Shown here: positions 1 to 5,675 of the stretch, in pieces
Position numbering within the stretch: position 1 is the first letter of the stretch
Layout of the letters: each line of letters opens with the position of its first letter
Assembly (NCBI GenBank): GCA_900767715.1
Contig: CAAGAD010000004.1
Location: 1 to 46,052, forward strand
DNA length: 46,052 nucleotides
Reading direction: 5' to 3'
Source: Clostridia bacterium
GTDB lineage: Bacteria > Bacillota > Clostridia > Christensenellales > UBA1242
Program-made: the position numbers and the translations under genes
Notes under the pieces: model-generated
What the model saw: the letters and a program-made list of their open reading frames with translations, nothing else
Database searches by the model: none
Told to the model about the DNA's origin: nothing

Positions 1-84
1 TGTATCGGTTAAATATTGCTCCTGTTTGGGATTTAATCCCAATCGTATAAAGTCCTGCATTTCTTTAATAATAATACTTTCCAT
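1..84 (-). CDS. 5' part of the papain-like-fold candidate (duplicate of the right-end gene)
   Basis: This is the first 28 codons of the gene found in full at 46017-45535, present again because of the terminal overlap. It is cut by the contig edge and is not a second gene. The ATG at 84 follows an AAAGG six bases upstream. The preceding zinc-ribbon gene ends at 95, so the two are adjacent in one transcript. Confidence 0.85.
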   Translation of the reverse strand, partial: MESIIIKEMQDFIRLGLNPKQEQYLTDT

Positions 85-119
85 ACCATACCTTTTAATC
101 ATGTATTCCAAACTCGCAA
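1..119. repeat. Left copy of 119-bp terminal direct repeat (contig closure)
   Basis: Bases 1-119 are identical to 45934-46052. The repeat falls inside a coding region rather than at a gene boundary, and its length is a typical de Bruijn assembler k-mer size. It is best read as the overlap of a circular assembly, not as a packaged terminal repeat. Closing the molecule gives about 45,933 bp. Confidence 0.93.
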
Positions 120-376
120 TCGCCCCACTGGTCGAAATCCGCCCCGTCATAACTAAACGGGTAACGGTCGGCAATCGGTTCCCGGTAATCCGTCCAACAT
201 TCCCGGCGGATATTATTACGGGCAACCCGTTCGGGGTTATATCCGGGCTTTTTCTTTTCTCTAAATTGGGCGGCGCAACTTTTAGAGCAACAACGCCCCC
301 AACCCCGGCGCAAATTCCGGGTATCGGCGTTGTATTCTTTGCCGCAATTATCGCATATCCTTTTTATTATCCCCAT
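95..376 (-). CDS. Small zinc-ribbon protein
   Basis: A 93-residue basic protein. Near the N-terminus it has a CDNCGKEY knuckle (Cys8, Cys11) followed by CCSKSC (about residues 29-34), a CxxC...CCxxxC arrangement typical of a treble-clef or zinc-ribbon fold. The ATG at 376 is preferred over an upstream in-frame start because AAAGGG lies eight bases before it and it begins two bases after the stop of the DUF3268-like gene. Zinc binding is inferred from the cysteines. The partner and role (nucleic-acid binding or adaptor) cannot be told. Confidence 0.8.
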   Translation of the reverse strand: MGIIKRICDNCGKEYNADTRNLRRGWGRCCSKSCAAQFREKKKPGYNPERVARNNIRRECWTDYREPIADRYPFSYDGADFDQWGDCEFGIHD

Positions 377-377
377 A

Positions 378-1055
378 TCAACCCTTTGTAAATCCCTTAA
401 AAGCCAAATGATAAACATCATATTTCTTTCCGGTAACATAGAACTCAATCATACGGTTATCGTTTCCAACATCGTTTATATCTATCGTGGGGTATGGTTC
501 GCCGGGCAATTGGTTAAAATCGTCCTCAATGGTGCGTAATCCCTCCGGGTAATCCGAACGGTCGGCGGCAAAATACCGGGTTAAACTTTCTTTTATCCGG
601 GTTAATGTTTCGTCCCCAAATACCGCCTTAATTTTTTCCTGTTTCCTTAGTGCAAATCTCATTTCTAATATCTTTTTTGAAACGTCCACGACCTTTGCGC
701 ACGTTTCCCGGTTAAACATTCCGATATGTGTATATTCCGGCGGCAATCCTAATTGTTTCGACAACCATTCGTAAGCCTCGGTACGCTTCATTAATCCCCG
801 CTTATATATTTCATCAAAATATCGGTGTGCCTCAATCTTACATCGCCTTAATTCGACGTTTGCCAATCGCCCTTTTGCTTGGTTGGTTCCTCTATGAACA
901 CCAACATACGCACCGCATTTGGGGCAATAGTAAATCATCCCGTAATCCTCGCCGTAAACCTCAACACTACTTTTGTATTCGCTCGGTATGTGGCAATACG
1001 GGCAAATCTTACCTTTCAAAATATCCTTTTGTTCCTCTGTTAATTGTATATCCAT
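378..1055 (-). CDS. Zinc-finger-containing protein, DUF3268-like
   Basis: A 225-residue protein. Residues about 15-75 hold two Cys pairs, ICPYC and YYCPKCGAYVGVH, followed by GTNQAKGRLAN and a helical LRRCKIEAHRYFDEI segment. This layout matches the DUF3268 zinc-finger-containing family often found in phages and mobile elements. The C-terminal 120 residues (with DYPEGLRTIEDDFNQLPGEPYP) match nothing I know. The start at 1055 lies one base after the upstream stop (1057) and the stop is two bases before the next gene, so it sits inside an operon. The biochemical function of the family is unknown. Confidence 0.8.
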   Translation of the reverse strand: MDIQLTEEQKDILKGKICPYCHIPSEYKSSVEVYGEDYGMIYYCPKCGAYVGVHRGTNQAKGRLANVELRRCKIEAHRYFDEIYKRGLMKRTEAYEWLSKQLGLPPEYTHIGMFNRETCAKVVDVSKKILEMRFALRKQEKIKAVFGDETLTRIKESLTRYFAADRSDYPEGLRTIEDDFNQLPGEPYPTIDINDVGNDNRMIEFYVTGKKYDVYHLAFKGFTKG

Positions 1056-1056
1056 A

Positions 1057-1263
1057 TCATACGGTAATTACTCGGCAATACTTATAATATCTATCGTTGA
1101 CACTCTCAACCCGGCATATTAACCCAATGTCGTTACCATCTAATAACAGGCTCAATACGTCGCCGGGATTGTGGCGGGTATATAACAGGAATAACCCGCC
1201 GTTTGCTTTCTGAATGATAGCGTACATTGCTTGGTTAATTCGATAACGTTTTACTTTTTCCAT
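1057..1263 (-). CDS. Hypothetical small protein
   Basis: A 68-residue basic protein with no recognised domain. The middle (GGLFLLYTRHNPGDVLSLLLDGNDIGLICRV) alternates hydrophobic and polar residues like a small beta-barrel. The start codon sits in the context TTAGAGCGATG, which recurs before several genes of this phage, and a GC-rich hairpin (1280-1301) lies directly upstream. Its position between the 123-aa gene and the DUF3268 gene, in the same direction and with tight spacing, supports it being real. Confidence 0.7.
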   Translation of the reverse strand: MEKVKRYRINQAMYAIIQKANGGLFLLYTRHNPGDVLSLLLDGNDIGLICRVESVNDRYYKYCRVITV

Positions 1264-1265
1264 CG

Positions 1266-1309
1266 CTCTAAATGATTGTGCCGGGGGATTGCGCCCCCGG
1301 CTTGTTGTT
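1266..1309 (-). repeat. Dispersed hairpin element, copy A
   Basis: The gap between the 1308 stop and the 1263 start holds an 8-bp GC stem (1280-1287 pairing with 1294-1301, arms GCCGGGGG and CCCCCGGC) plus flanks that are nearly identical to 4629-4672. It lacks a clear U-run, so it is unlikely to be a strong terminator. It looks like a mobile or copied intergenic element or mRNA stability hairpin. Confidence 0.75.
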
Positions 1310-1679
1310 ACTGCAAATATGCAATTGCGGTTAATCTCTCTTTTTCCTCTTTAGCACTCTGAACGTTTCGGGCAATCCATTGTTCGGCAGGATCTTTTGC
1401 AATCCATTGTTTTCTATACTCCGGAACCCAATTTGCCGCCATTTCTTCATATGCCTTTTCGGGATTTGATAAAATTTTGTTTACCCAACTTAATTGTTTA
1501 CCGTGGTCGCCTTTCCCGATTAAATCTAACCGCCCGAAATAATACGAACCATCAGCAACACACGCCACATAATCACGGGCGGACGTTCGTTTTGAAACGA
1601 TTGCTTTGCTTTCGGTGTCGATAACTTGGTACTCAAATTTCTTTCCTTTTTCTTTCTTGACTAAAATATACTTTGCCAT
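1308..1679 (-). CDS. Hypothetical protein
   Basis: A 123-residue protein without a recognised family. The N-terminus is a basic beta-rich stretch (MAKYILVKKEKGKKFEYQV) and the C-terminus is helical and charged (SAKEEKERLTAIAYL). It begins after a GC hairpin at 1695-1712 and lies in the block of small genes driven by the promoter at 2355-2386. It has no catalytic motif, signal peptide or membrane segment. It is most likely an early accessory or host-takeover gene, judged from position only. Confidence 0.72.
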   Translation of the reverse strand: MAKYILVKKEKGKKFEYQVIDTESKAIVSKRTSARDYVACVADGSYYFGRLDLIGKGDHGKQLSWVNKILSNPEKAYEEMAANWVPEYRKQWIAKDPAEQWIARNVQSAKEEKERLTAIAYLQ

Positions 1680-1694
1680 AATCTTTGTTATTAT

Positions 1695-1712
1695 GCCGGG
1701 GTTTCCCCCGGC
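1695..1712 (-). repeat. GC hairpin between two small genes
   Basis: Arms GCCGGGG (1695-1701) and CCCCGGC (1706-1712) enclose a 4-base loop in the short gap between the genes ending at 1723 and starting at 1679. It belongs to the same hairpin class as 1280-1301, 4643-4664 and 38437-38454. Confidence 0.65.
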
Positions 1713-1722
1713 TGATTAAACA

Positions 1723-2004
1723 TTACTTTTTAATTTCGTATAAACTCAATGAATTTTCGCACAATACCCACGTCGGGAAATTCTGTTTGTTCAGATAACA
1801 AAGGTTCTCTAATGCCGCCCGGCTTGTATAAAACCACAACCCAAACTTTTTGCCGATAAAATATATATCATTAACACCCGTTTCCCGGTATTTCTCCGAT
1901 AACATTTGTTGACTATAAACTATCGAAGAAAAATTAACTTTACCGTCCAATTTGGTTGCAATCTCGGCAATATCTGCCGCCTGTGTTCTTTTCTTTGTTT
2001 CCAT
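1723..2004 (-). CDS. Hypothetical protein
   Basis: A 93-residue protein with a hydrophilic N-terminus and a central IYFIGKKFGLWFYTSRAALENLCYL region rich in aromatics. No known motif is visible. It follows the 83-aa gene after a GC hairpin (2026-2041), and its stop is followed by another hairpin (1695-1712). Same-strand spacing in a tight small-gene operon is the main support. Confidence 0.72.
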   Translation of the reverse strand: METKKRTQAADIAEIATKLDGKVNFSSIVYSQQMLSEKYRETGVNDIYFIGKKFGLWFYTSRAALENLCYLNKQNFPTWVLCENSLSLYEIKK

Positions 2005-2025
2005 AACTTGAAAATTATATTATTC

Positions 2026-2041
2026 CGGGGAAAACGCCCCG
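2026..2041 (-). repeat. GC hairpin, CGGGG/CCCCG class
   Basis: Arms CGGGG (2026-2030) and CCCCG (2037-2041) with loop AAAACG. The whole unit, including the flanking GTCGTT, is nearly identical to the one at 2320-2335 upstream of the preceding gene, and similar to 38863-38878. Confidence 0.65.
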
Positions 2042-2047
2042 TCGTTC

Positions 2048-2299
2048 TTATTGATAGTAAAATGTAATCTTAATACCACGGCGTAACTTACAAACTTCTT
2101 TGTCGCCGTAACAATTAAACGCACGCTTTAACAGACGGTTGACTAACTTAATGTCGCCTACAATCTTAATTAAGCCCGACACGCCAACCAAAGTATTAAC
2201 CTTTTTCCCGTTTACCATTCCGGCAACCTTGATTTTGAAATTATGGTTAATCTCTCTTGTTGTGTAATCTAATCCGTTATAAATGCTTTGCGTATTCAT
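2048..2299 (-). CDS. Hypothetical protein, first gene of the leftmost operon
   Basis: An 83-residue basic protein starting MNTQSIYNGLDYTTREIN, with a repeated hydrophobic VAGMVNGKKVNTLVGVSGLI core. Proteins of this look are common in Bacteroidales mobile elements, but I know no function. The ATG at 2299 was chosen. An in-frame ATG at 2350 would add 17 residues encoded by the promoter-leader hairpin and would sit only four bases beyond the -7 box, so it would need a leaderless message. It is the first gene behind the promoter at 2355-2386. Confidence 0.72.
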   Translation of the reverse strand: MNTQSIYNGLDYTTREINHNFKIKVAGMVNGKKVNTLVGVSGLIKIVGDIKLVNRLLKRAFNCYGDKEVCKLRRGIKITFYYQ

Positions 2300-2319
2300 T
2301 GTTTCGCTCTCTAATGTTT

Positions 2320-2335
2320 CGGGGAAAACGCCCCG
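2320..2335 (-). promoter_or_regulatory. GC hairpin in the leader of the leftmost operon
   Basis: Arms CGGGG (2320-2324) and CCCCG (2331-2335) with loop AAAACG, between the promoter and the ATG at 2299. An equivalent hairpin occupies the same place behind the promoter at 38898-38928 and a related one lies behind 45378-45408. This suggests a conserved 5' leader feature that affects stability or translation. Confidence 0.6.
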
Positions 2336-2354
2336 TCGTTTTATTATCATGCTG

Positions 2355-2386
2355 CAAATATAGGTAATGTTATTTATATAACCAAA
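2355..2386 (-). promoter_or_regulatory. Bacteroides-type promoter
   Basis: On the minus strand TTTG (2386-2383), a 20-bp spacer and TATATTTG (2362-2355) match the Bacteroides -33/-7 consensus exactly. It lies between the terminator of the late operon (2552-2583) and the first gene of the leftmost operon. About 70 bp including this site and its leader resemble 38880-38948. Confidence 0.85.
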
Positions 2387-2551
2387 GGTTTTATCTTTTA
2401 TTTTTCGATTTACCTATAAAAACTTTCATTTTTGGTTCCAAAAGAGTTATTTTCTCCGAATTTTTGATTTAAGCGACTTTTGAAAGCCGGACGGGTAAAT
2501 TATCCACTTTGAAATAAAACTCCCGGAAACGGGCTAAAAATACGTCATTAC

Positions 2552-2583
2552 AAAAAGGGGCTGCAAACAATCGTTGCAACCCC
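2552..2583 (-). terminator. Rho-independent terminator of the late operon
   Basis: Minus-strand stem GGGGTTGCAA / TTGCAGCCCC (10 pairs, one G-U) with a 7-base loop, immediately followed by TTTTT. It starts eight bases after the stop of the last lysis gene (2591). The rest of this 240-bp gap (2387-2551) is AT-rich and shows nothing else I can name. Confidence 0.88.
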
Positions 2584-2590
2584 TCTTTTG

Positions 2591-3205
2591 TTAATCCTCT
2601 ATTGTTATAAACTCAAATCCCAATATCTTTGTCGCCGGGTTCTTACTTACTATATCAATTTCCCGATTCTTTATCTTTTTGGTTTTCCAAAGAAAGCCTA
2701 AAAACCTTTTATACTTTACCGTTTCGGCTATTAGTAAGCTATCACGGTTTATAAATTGCCCGGTAAACAATCCGTTGGGCGTTGTGCATCCGTGTAACTC
2801 AAACCATTTTTCCACAATATCGACACATCGCACAACGGTTGTAATCGTATCGCCCGGCAAATATACAATACTATCTCGGACGGTTGCCCGTAATTCGTTT
2901 ATCGTTTCCATTTGCGCCGTCGTAACCCTTTGCAAATCCCGGTTTTTTGCTTGCAACGATTTTATCAACGCCGCATCTTCCGCCCGGTACTTTTTGAACT
3001 CCGATAATTTCAACTCCAACCCGCCAACCTTTGCGGCGTTTAAACTATCTTTTGTTTGATACGTCTTTACGTCTTGTAACAACGTTTCGGTATTGCTCCG
3101 GTATTTATCCCGCTCGGCTGTTAAACTATTAATTCGCCTTTGCTGAACCCAAAAGGCGGCGGCAACCGCCAAAAGGATTGCCGCCACAATCAAATACTTT
3201 TTCAT
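2591..3205 (-). CDS. Membrane-anchored coiled-coil protein, probable inner spanin analogue
   Basis: A 204-residue protein. Residues 4-20 (YLIVAAILLAVAAAFWV) form one N-terminal membrane anchor, followed by a long charged coiled coil (about residues 22-110, heptad-like LTAERDKYRSNTETLLQDV), then a globular tail. The type II membrane topology with periplasmic coiled coil and its place directly after holin and amidase fit an Rz-like spanin subunit. Bacteroidales phages commonly carry such a protein (DUF6549-like) behind the endolysin. No outer lipoprotein spanin is embedded in another frame that I can see. The role is inferred from topology and position. Confidence 0.72.
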   Translation of the reverse strand: MKKYLIVAAILLAVAAAFWVQQRRINSLTAERDKYRSNTETLLQDVKTYQTKDSLNAAKVGGLELKLSEFKKYRAEDAALIKSLQAKNRDLQRVTTAQMETINELRATVRDSIVYLPGDTITTVVRCVDIVEKWFELHGCTTPNGLFTGQFINRDSLLIAETVKYKRFLGFLWKTKKIKNREIDIVSKNPATKILGFEFITIED

Positions 3206-3588
3206 GCGTTTGCGGTATAAACGATTAACGAACTATCCGGCGTTTTGCTCAAAGTCAACGTGTAATGCCCGCCGACAAACTCAACCGTGCTATTTACTTC
3301 GTCCTCGTTTATCTCCAATTGAGAAAACGAAATAACCACGCCGGAAATATACACTTTAGGAATGTTGTGTAACGGGTCGGCGTTGACGGCATCAATGAAA
3401 GCATCTATTTCCGCTTGTGGATTGGTAACGTTTTTCGTGTCCTCCTCGTTTTCCTCAACCGTAACCGTGAAAACGTCCTCGCAATCTGCAATGATAGCGT
3501 TCAACAACGGGGAAATACTTATTCCCGCTTGGTTCCCTTGGTTTGCAACCAATTGTTCCAAATACTCCTTTTTTTCTTTCTTTGTCAT
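3202..3588 (-). CDS. Hypothetical protein in the lysis module
   Basis: A 128-residue acidic protein with no recognised domain. A charged N-terminus (MTKKEKKEYLEQLVANQ) is followed by beta-rich sequence. Its TGA overlaps the ATG of the spanin-like gene (ATGA), so the two are translationally coupled. It lies right after the amidase gene. It has no membrane segment or signal peptide. It could be a virion accessory or lysis-timing protein; the sequence does not decide. Confidence 0.7.
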   Translation of the reverse strand: MTKKEKKEYLEQLVANQGNQAGISISPLLNAIIADCEDVFTVTVEENEEDTKNVTNPQAEIDAFIDAVNADPLHNIPKVYISGVVISFSQLEINEDEVNSTVEFVGGHYTLTLSKTPDSSLIVYTANA

Positions 3589-3599
3589 AAACGTATTGA

Positions 3600-4115
3600 T
3601 TAAATGTTACTATATTCAATTGCCGCATCAAAACACGGACAACTTTTCATATACTCCCACGGCTCAATAACGCCGTTGCCGTTCAAATCCGGGCTATAAT
3701 CCCGGTGTCCCTTAATGGTTGCATCCGGGAACATACAGACTAACCGGGACAACAACCATATCAAAGCCTCTTTTTGTTCCGGGGTTCGGGTGTCGGCGGC
3801 TTTTCCGTTGGCATCCAAACCGCCAACGTAACAAACACCAATAGACCGGGAATTTTGCCCGGACACGTGCGCCCCAATTTCCGATAAGTAACGCCCGGTT
3901 TCAATTGTGCCATCCGGCAATACAACGAAATGATAGCCGCAAATACGCCCGCTTTGGGCTTGCTTCTTAAATCCCCGTTGCTTGTGCCATTCGTCGATAA
4001 CATCAACGTTGACTTTTGCGCCCGGCTTGGTTGCACTGCAATGTACAATCAAATCCGTAATCGTTCGGTTTGTCTTTTGATTTTGCAAATAGGTTAAAAT
4101 CTCTTTTTGGTTCAT
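3600..4115 (-). CDS. N-acetylmuramoyl-L-alanine amidase (endolysin)
   Basis: A 171-residue single-domain Amidase_2 (T7-lysozyme-like) enzyme that cuts the bond between N-acetylmuramic acid and L-alanine of peptidoglycan. Visible motifs are IVHCSAT with zinc ligand His25, GYHFVVLPDGTIETGR with Tyr61, IGAHVSG, IKGHRDY with zinc ligand His137, and KSCPCFD with Cys159 and Lys157. The size is normal for a one-domain phage amidase. There is no signal peptide, so release to the periplasm would need the holin encoded just upstream, whose stop overlaps this start (ATG inside GAGCAATGA). Confidence 0.95.
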   Translation of the reverse strand: MNQKEILTYLQNQKTNRTITDLIVHCSATKPGAKVNVDVIDEWHKQRGFKKQAQSGRICGYHFVVLPDGTIETGRYLSEIGAHVSGQNSRSIGVCYVGGLDANGKAADTRTPEQKEALIWLLSRLVCMFPDATIKGHRDYSPDLNGNGVIEPWEYMKSCPCFDAAIEYSNI

Positions 4116-4627
4116 TGCTCAACCTCCTTTCCTTTCTCGTTAATAATATCGTCATGTTCTCGTTGGTACCTTTCAATTATCGGTTGCCAATATGCGGGCA
4201 ACACCCGTGTAAATTCCAACCGGATAACATGGTAAATAATACGCAACGCAACCTTTGTGGGATATGCTTTAATAAGGTTGCGGAATGCGTTTTGCAAATA
4301 TACATACACGAAAATGTATGTAAGCGATTTAATTACTATTTTGGCGGCTTCATTGTCACCACATTGTAGCATTACCGAATATATAACGTGTATAATGGTA
4401 ACGTACAAAAGTAATTCCGCCAACGCATTCTTAAACTTACTGAATCGAAAGTTTTTGCAATGCCTCACGCTTATACCGTCTGCCCGCATACCCGCCCAAA
4501 TGTTGAAAGCGAACATTATAACCAATGCGTACATAAAACCCGCCGTTGGCGTTAAATAAGCCAAAACCGGGCTTAACGACGTGGCAAATATCATTCGCCA
4601 TTGTTCCCACGTAAAAAGTTTATCCAT
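4112..4627 (-). CDS. Probable holin
   Basis: A 171-residue membrane protein with several hydrophobic stretches: about residues 14-44 (SLSPVLAYLTPTAGFMYALV), 70-88 and 98-115 (IVIKSLTYIFVYVYL). The C-terminus is short and charged (IINEKGKEVEQ). Its size, topology and place immediately before the amidase fit phage holins of the Bacteroidales type (phage_holin_4-like). It would make the inner-membrane lesion that starts lysis. The start at 4627 is preceded by dispersed hairpin element copy B. Confidence 0.8.
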   Translation of the reverse strand: MDKLFTWEQWRMIFATSLSPVLAYLTPTAGFMYALVIMFAFNIWAGMRADGISVRHCKNFRFSKFKNALAELLLYVTIIHVIYSVMLQCGDNEAAKIVIKSLTYIFVYVYLQNAFRNLIKAYPTKVALRIIYHVIRLEFTRVLPAYWQPIIERYQREHDDIINEKGKEVEQ

Positions 4628-4628
4628 A

Positions 4629-4672
4629 TTCTAAATGATTATGCCGGGGGATTGCTCCCCCGGCTTGTTATC
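4629..4672 (-). repeat. Dispersed hairpin element, copy B
   Basis: The gap between the fibre gene stop (4671) and the holin start holds arms GCCGGGGG (4643-4650) and CCCCCGGC (4657-4664). The 44-base unit differs from copy A (1266-1309) at only a few positions. As in copy A it sits just upstream of a start codon. Confidence 0.75.
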
Positions 4673-5663
4673 AAAATAATTTATTAAATGCGCTTAATAA
4701 AGTTTTTAATGCCGGAATATATGTAACTTCATCCGAAACGTCTATTGTTCCATCATGGAAAGCCAAAAAGCGGGTTTCTAATCCTGCCGTCAATGATGTA
4801 CGGTTAACTGAATTGGTAATATTATTCCATGAAGCATTCAAACCGAATAAACATTTTTTTGCTAAATCAACGTTTGATAAAGTATTATAATCATCTCTAT
4901 CCGCCGTTTCATTTGAAAAAACAATATTATCCAAATTGTTATTACGTGTACGATATTGCATAATATTTTGTCCTGTTGTTTTATAACTTTCTCCAAAATA
5001 TTTAGACGTTCCCGAAAAGAAAGAATTACCCAGAGCACTACCACTAACTATCCTACTAAATAATTCTTGCGCAAATAAACCATCAGCCGTAAAACCCAAA
5101 TAGTTATTTGTTTCAAATCCGCTTGCTTGTGTAATTCTAAATAACGAACCACTATTGACACATTGACCGTACCAATTAATCCCATAATTACCATTATTTG
5201 CGTTTGTATTCTTATCCGTTTTTGTAAATAAATCATAAACGGATAAATTTAATACCAAACATAAATCCGTCCTATACGGTTTTGCCGATAATACATTGTT
5301 GTTTCCATCAACTGAAAAATATCTATAATATTCTTCGTTAAAATTTAAGCCTACACCAGTTGCGCCAATAACCAACGGTTTGTTTTTTGAAAATCTATCT
5401 ACCATAGGAATTGCAGCCGCCTTAAACGTTTCCGAATTTCCTATAAATGGCAACACGTATAATAATTTGTCTAACCAACCGTATTTTTTACCCGTTTCAA
5501 AAAAAGCGGTTACGGCTGTTAATTTATTCTCTGTAAATGTATAATTACATTCACTCATTGCATTTAGATATAATCCTAAATCTCTGTTTTCTACTATACC
5601 GTAGTCCGTTAATATCGGAAAATCTCCGGTAACAATTCCTTTTAAAGTTGTTAATGTTGTCAT
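4671..5663 (-). CDS. Putative tail fibre or receptor-binding accessory protein
   Basis: A 330-residue protein without a recognised catalytic motif, rich in Asn, Thr, Ser and aromatics (TDKNTNANNGNYGINWYG) as in beta-structured virion tips. It follows the large fibre gene by a few bases and precedes the holin, the usual place for a distal fibre or fibre-associated gene. Base composition is visibly more AT-rich than the neighbouring tail genes, consistent with recent exchange of a host-range gene. The function is inferred from position and composition. Confidence 0.6.
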   Translation of the reverse strand: MTTLTTLKGIVTGDFPILTDYGIVENRDLGLYLNAMSECNYTFTENKLTAVTAFFETGKKYGWLDKLLYVLPFIGNSETFKAAAIPMVDRFSKNKPLVIGATGVGLNFNEEYYRYFSVDGNNNVLSAKPYRTDLCLVLNLSVYDLFTKTDKNTNANNGNYGINWYGQCVNSGSLFRITQASGFETNNYLGFTADGLFAQELFSRIVSGSALGNSFFSGTSKYFGESYKTTGQNIMQYRTRNNNLDNIVFSNETADRDDYNTLSNVDLAKKCLFGLNASWNNITNSVNRTSLTAGLETRFLAFHDGTIDVSDEVTYIPALKTLLSAFNKLF

Positions 5664-5675
5664 TTCTATAAATAT

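Noticed and set aside
1..119. True packaged terminal repeat or attachment site
   Set aside because: The repeat sits inside coding sequence and its length equals a common assembler k-mer; closure overlap is simpler.
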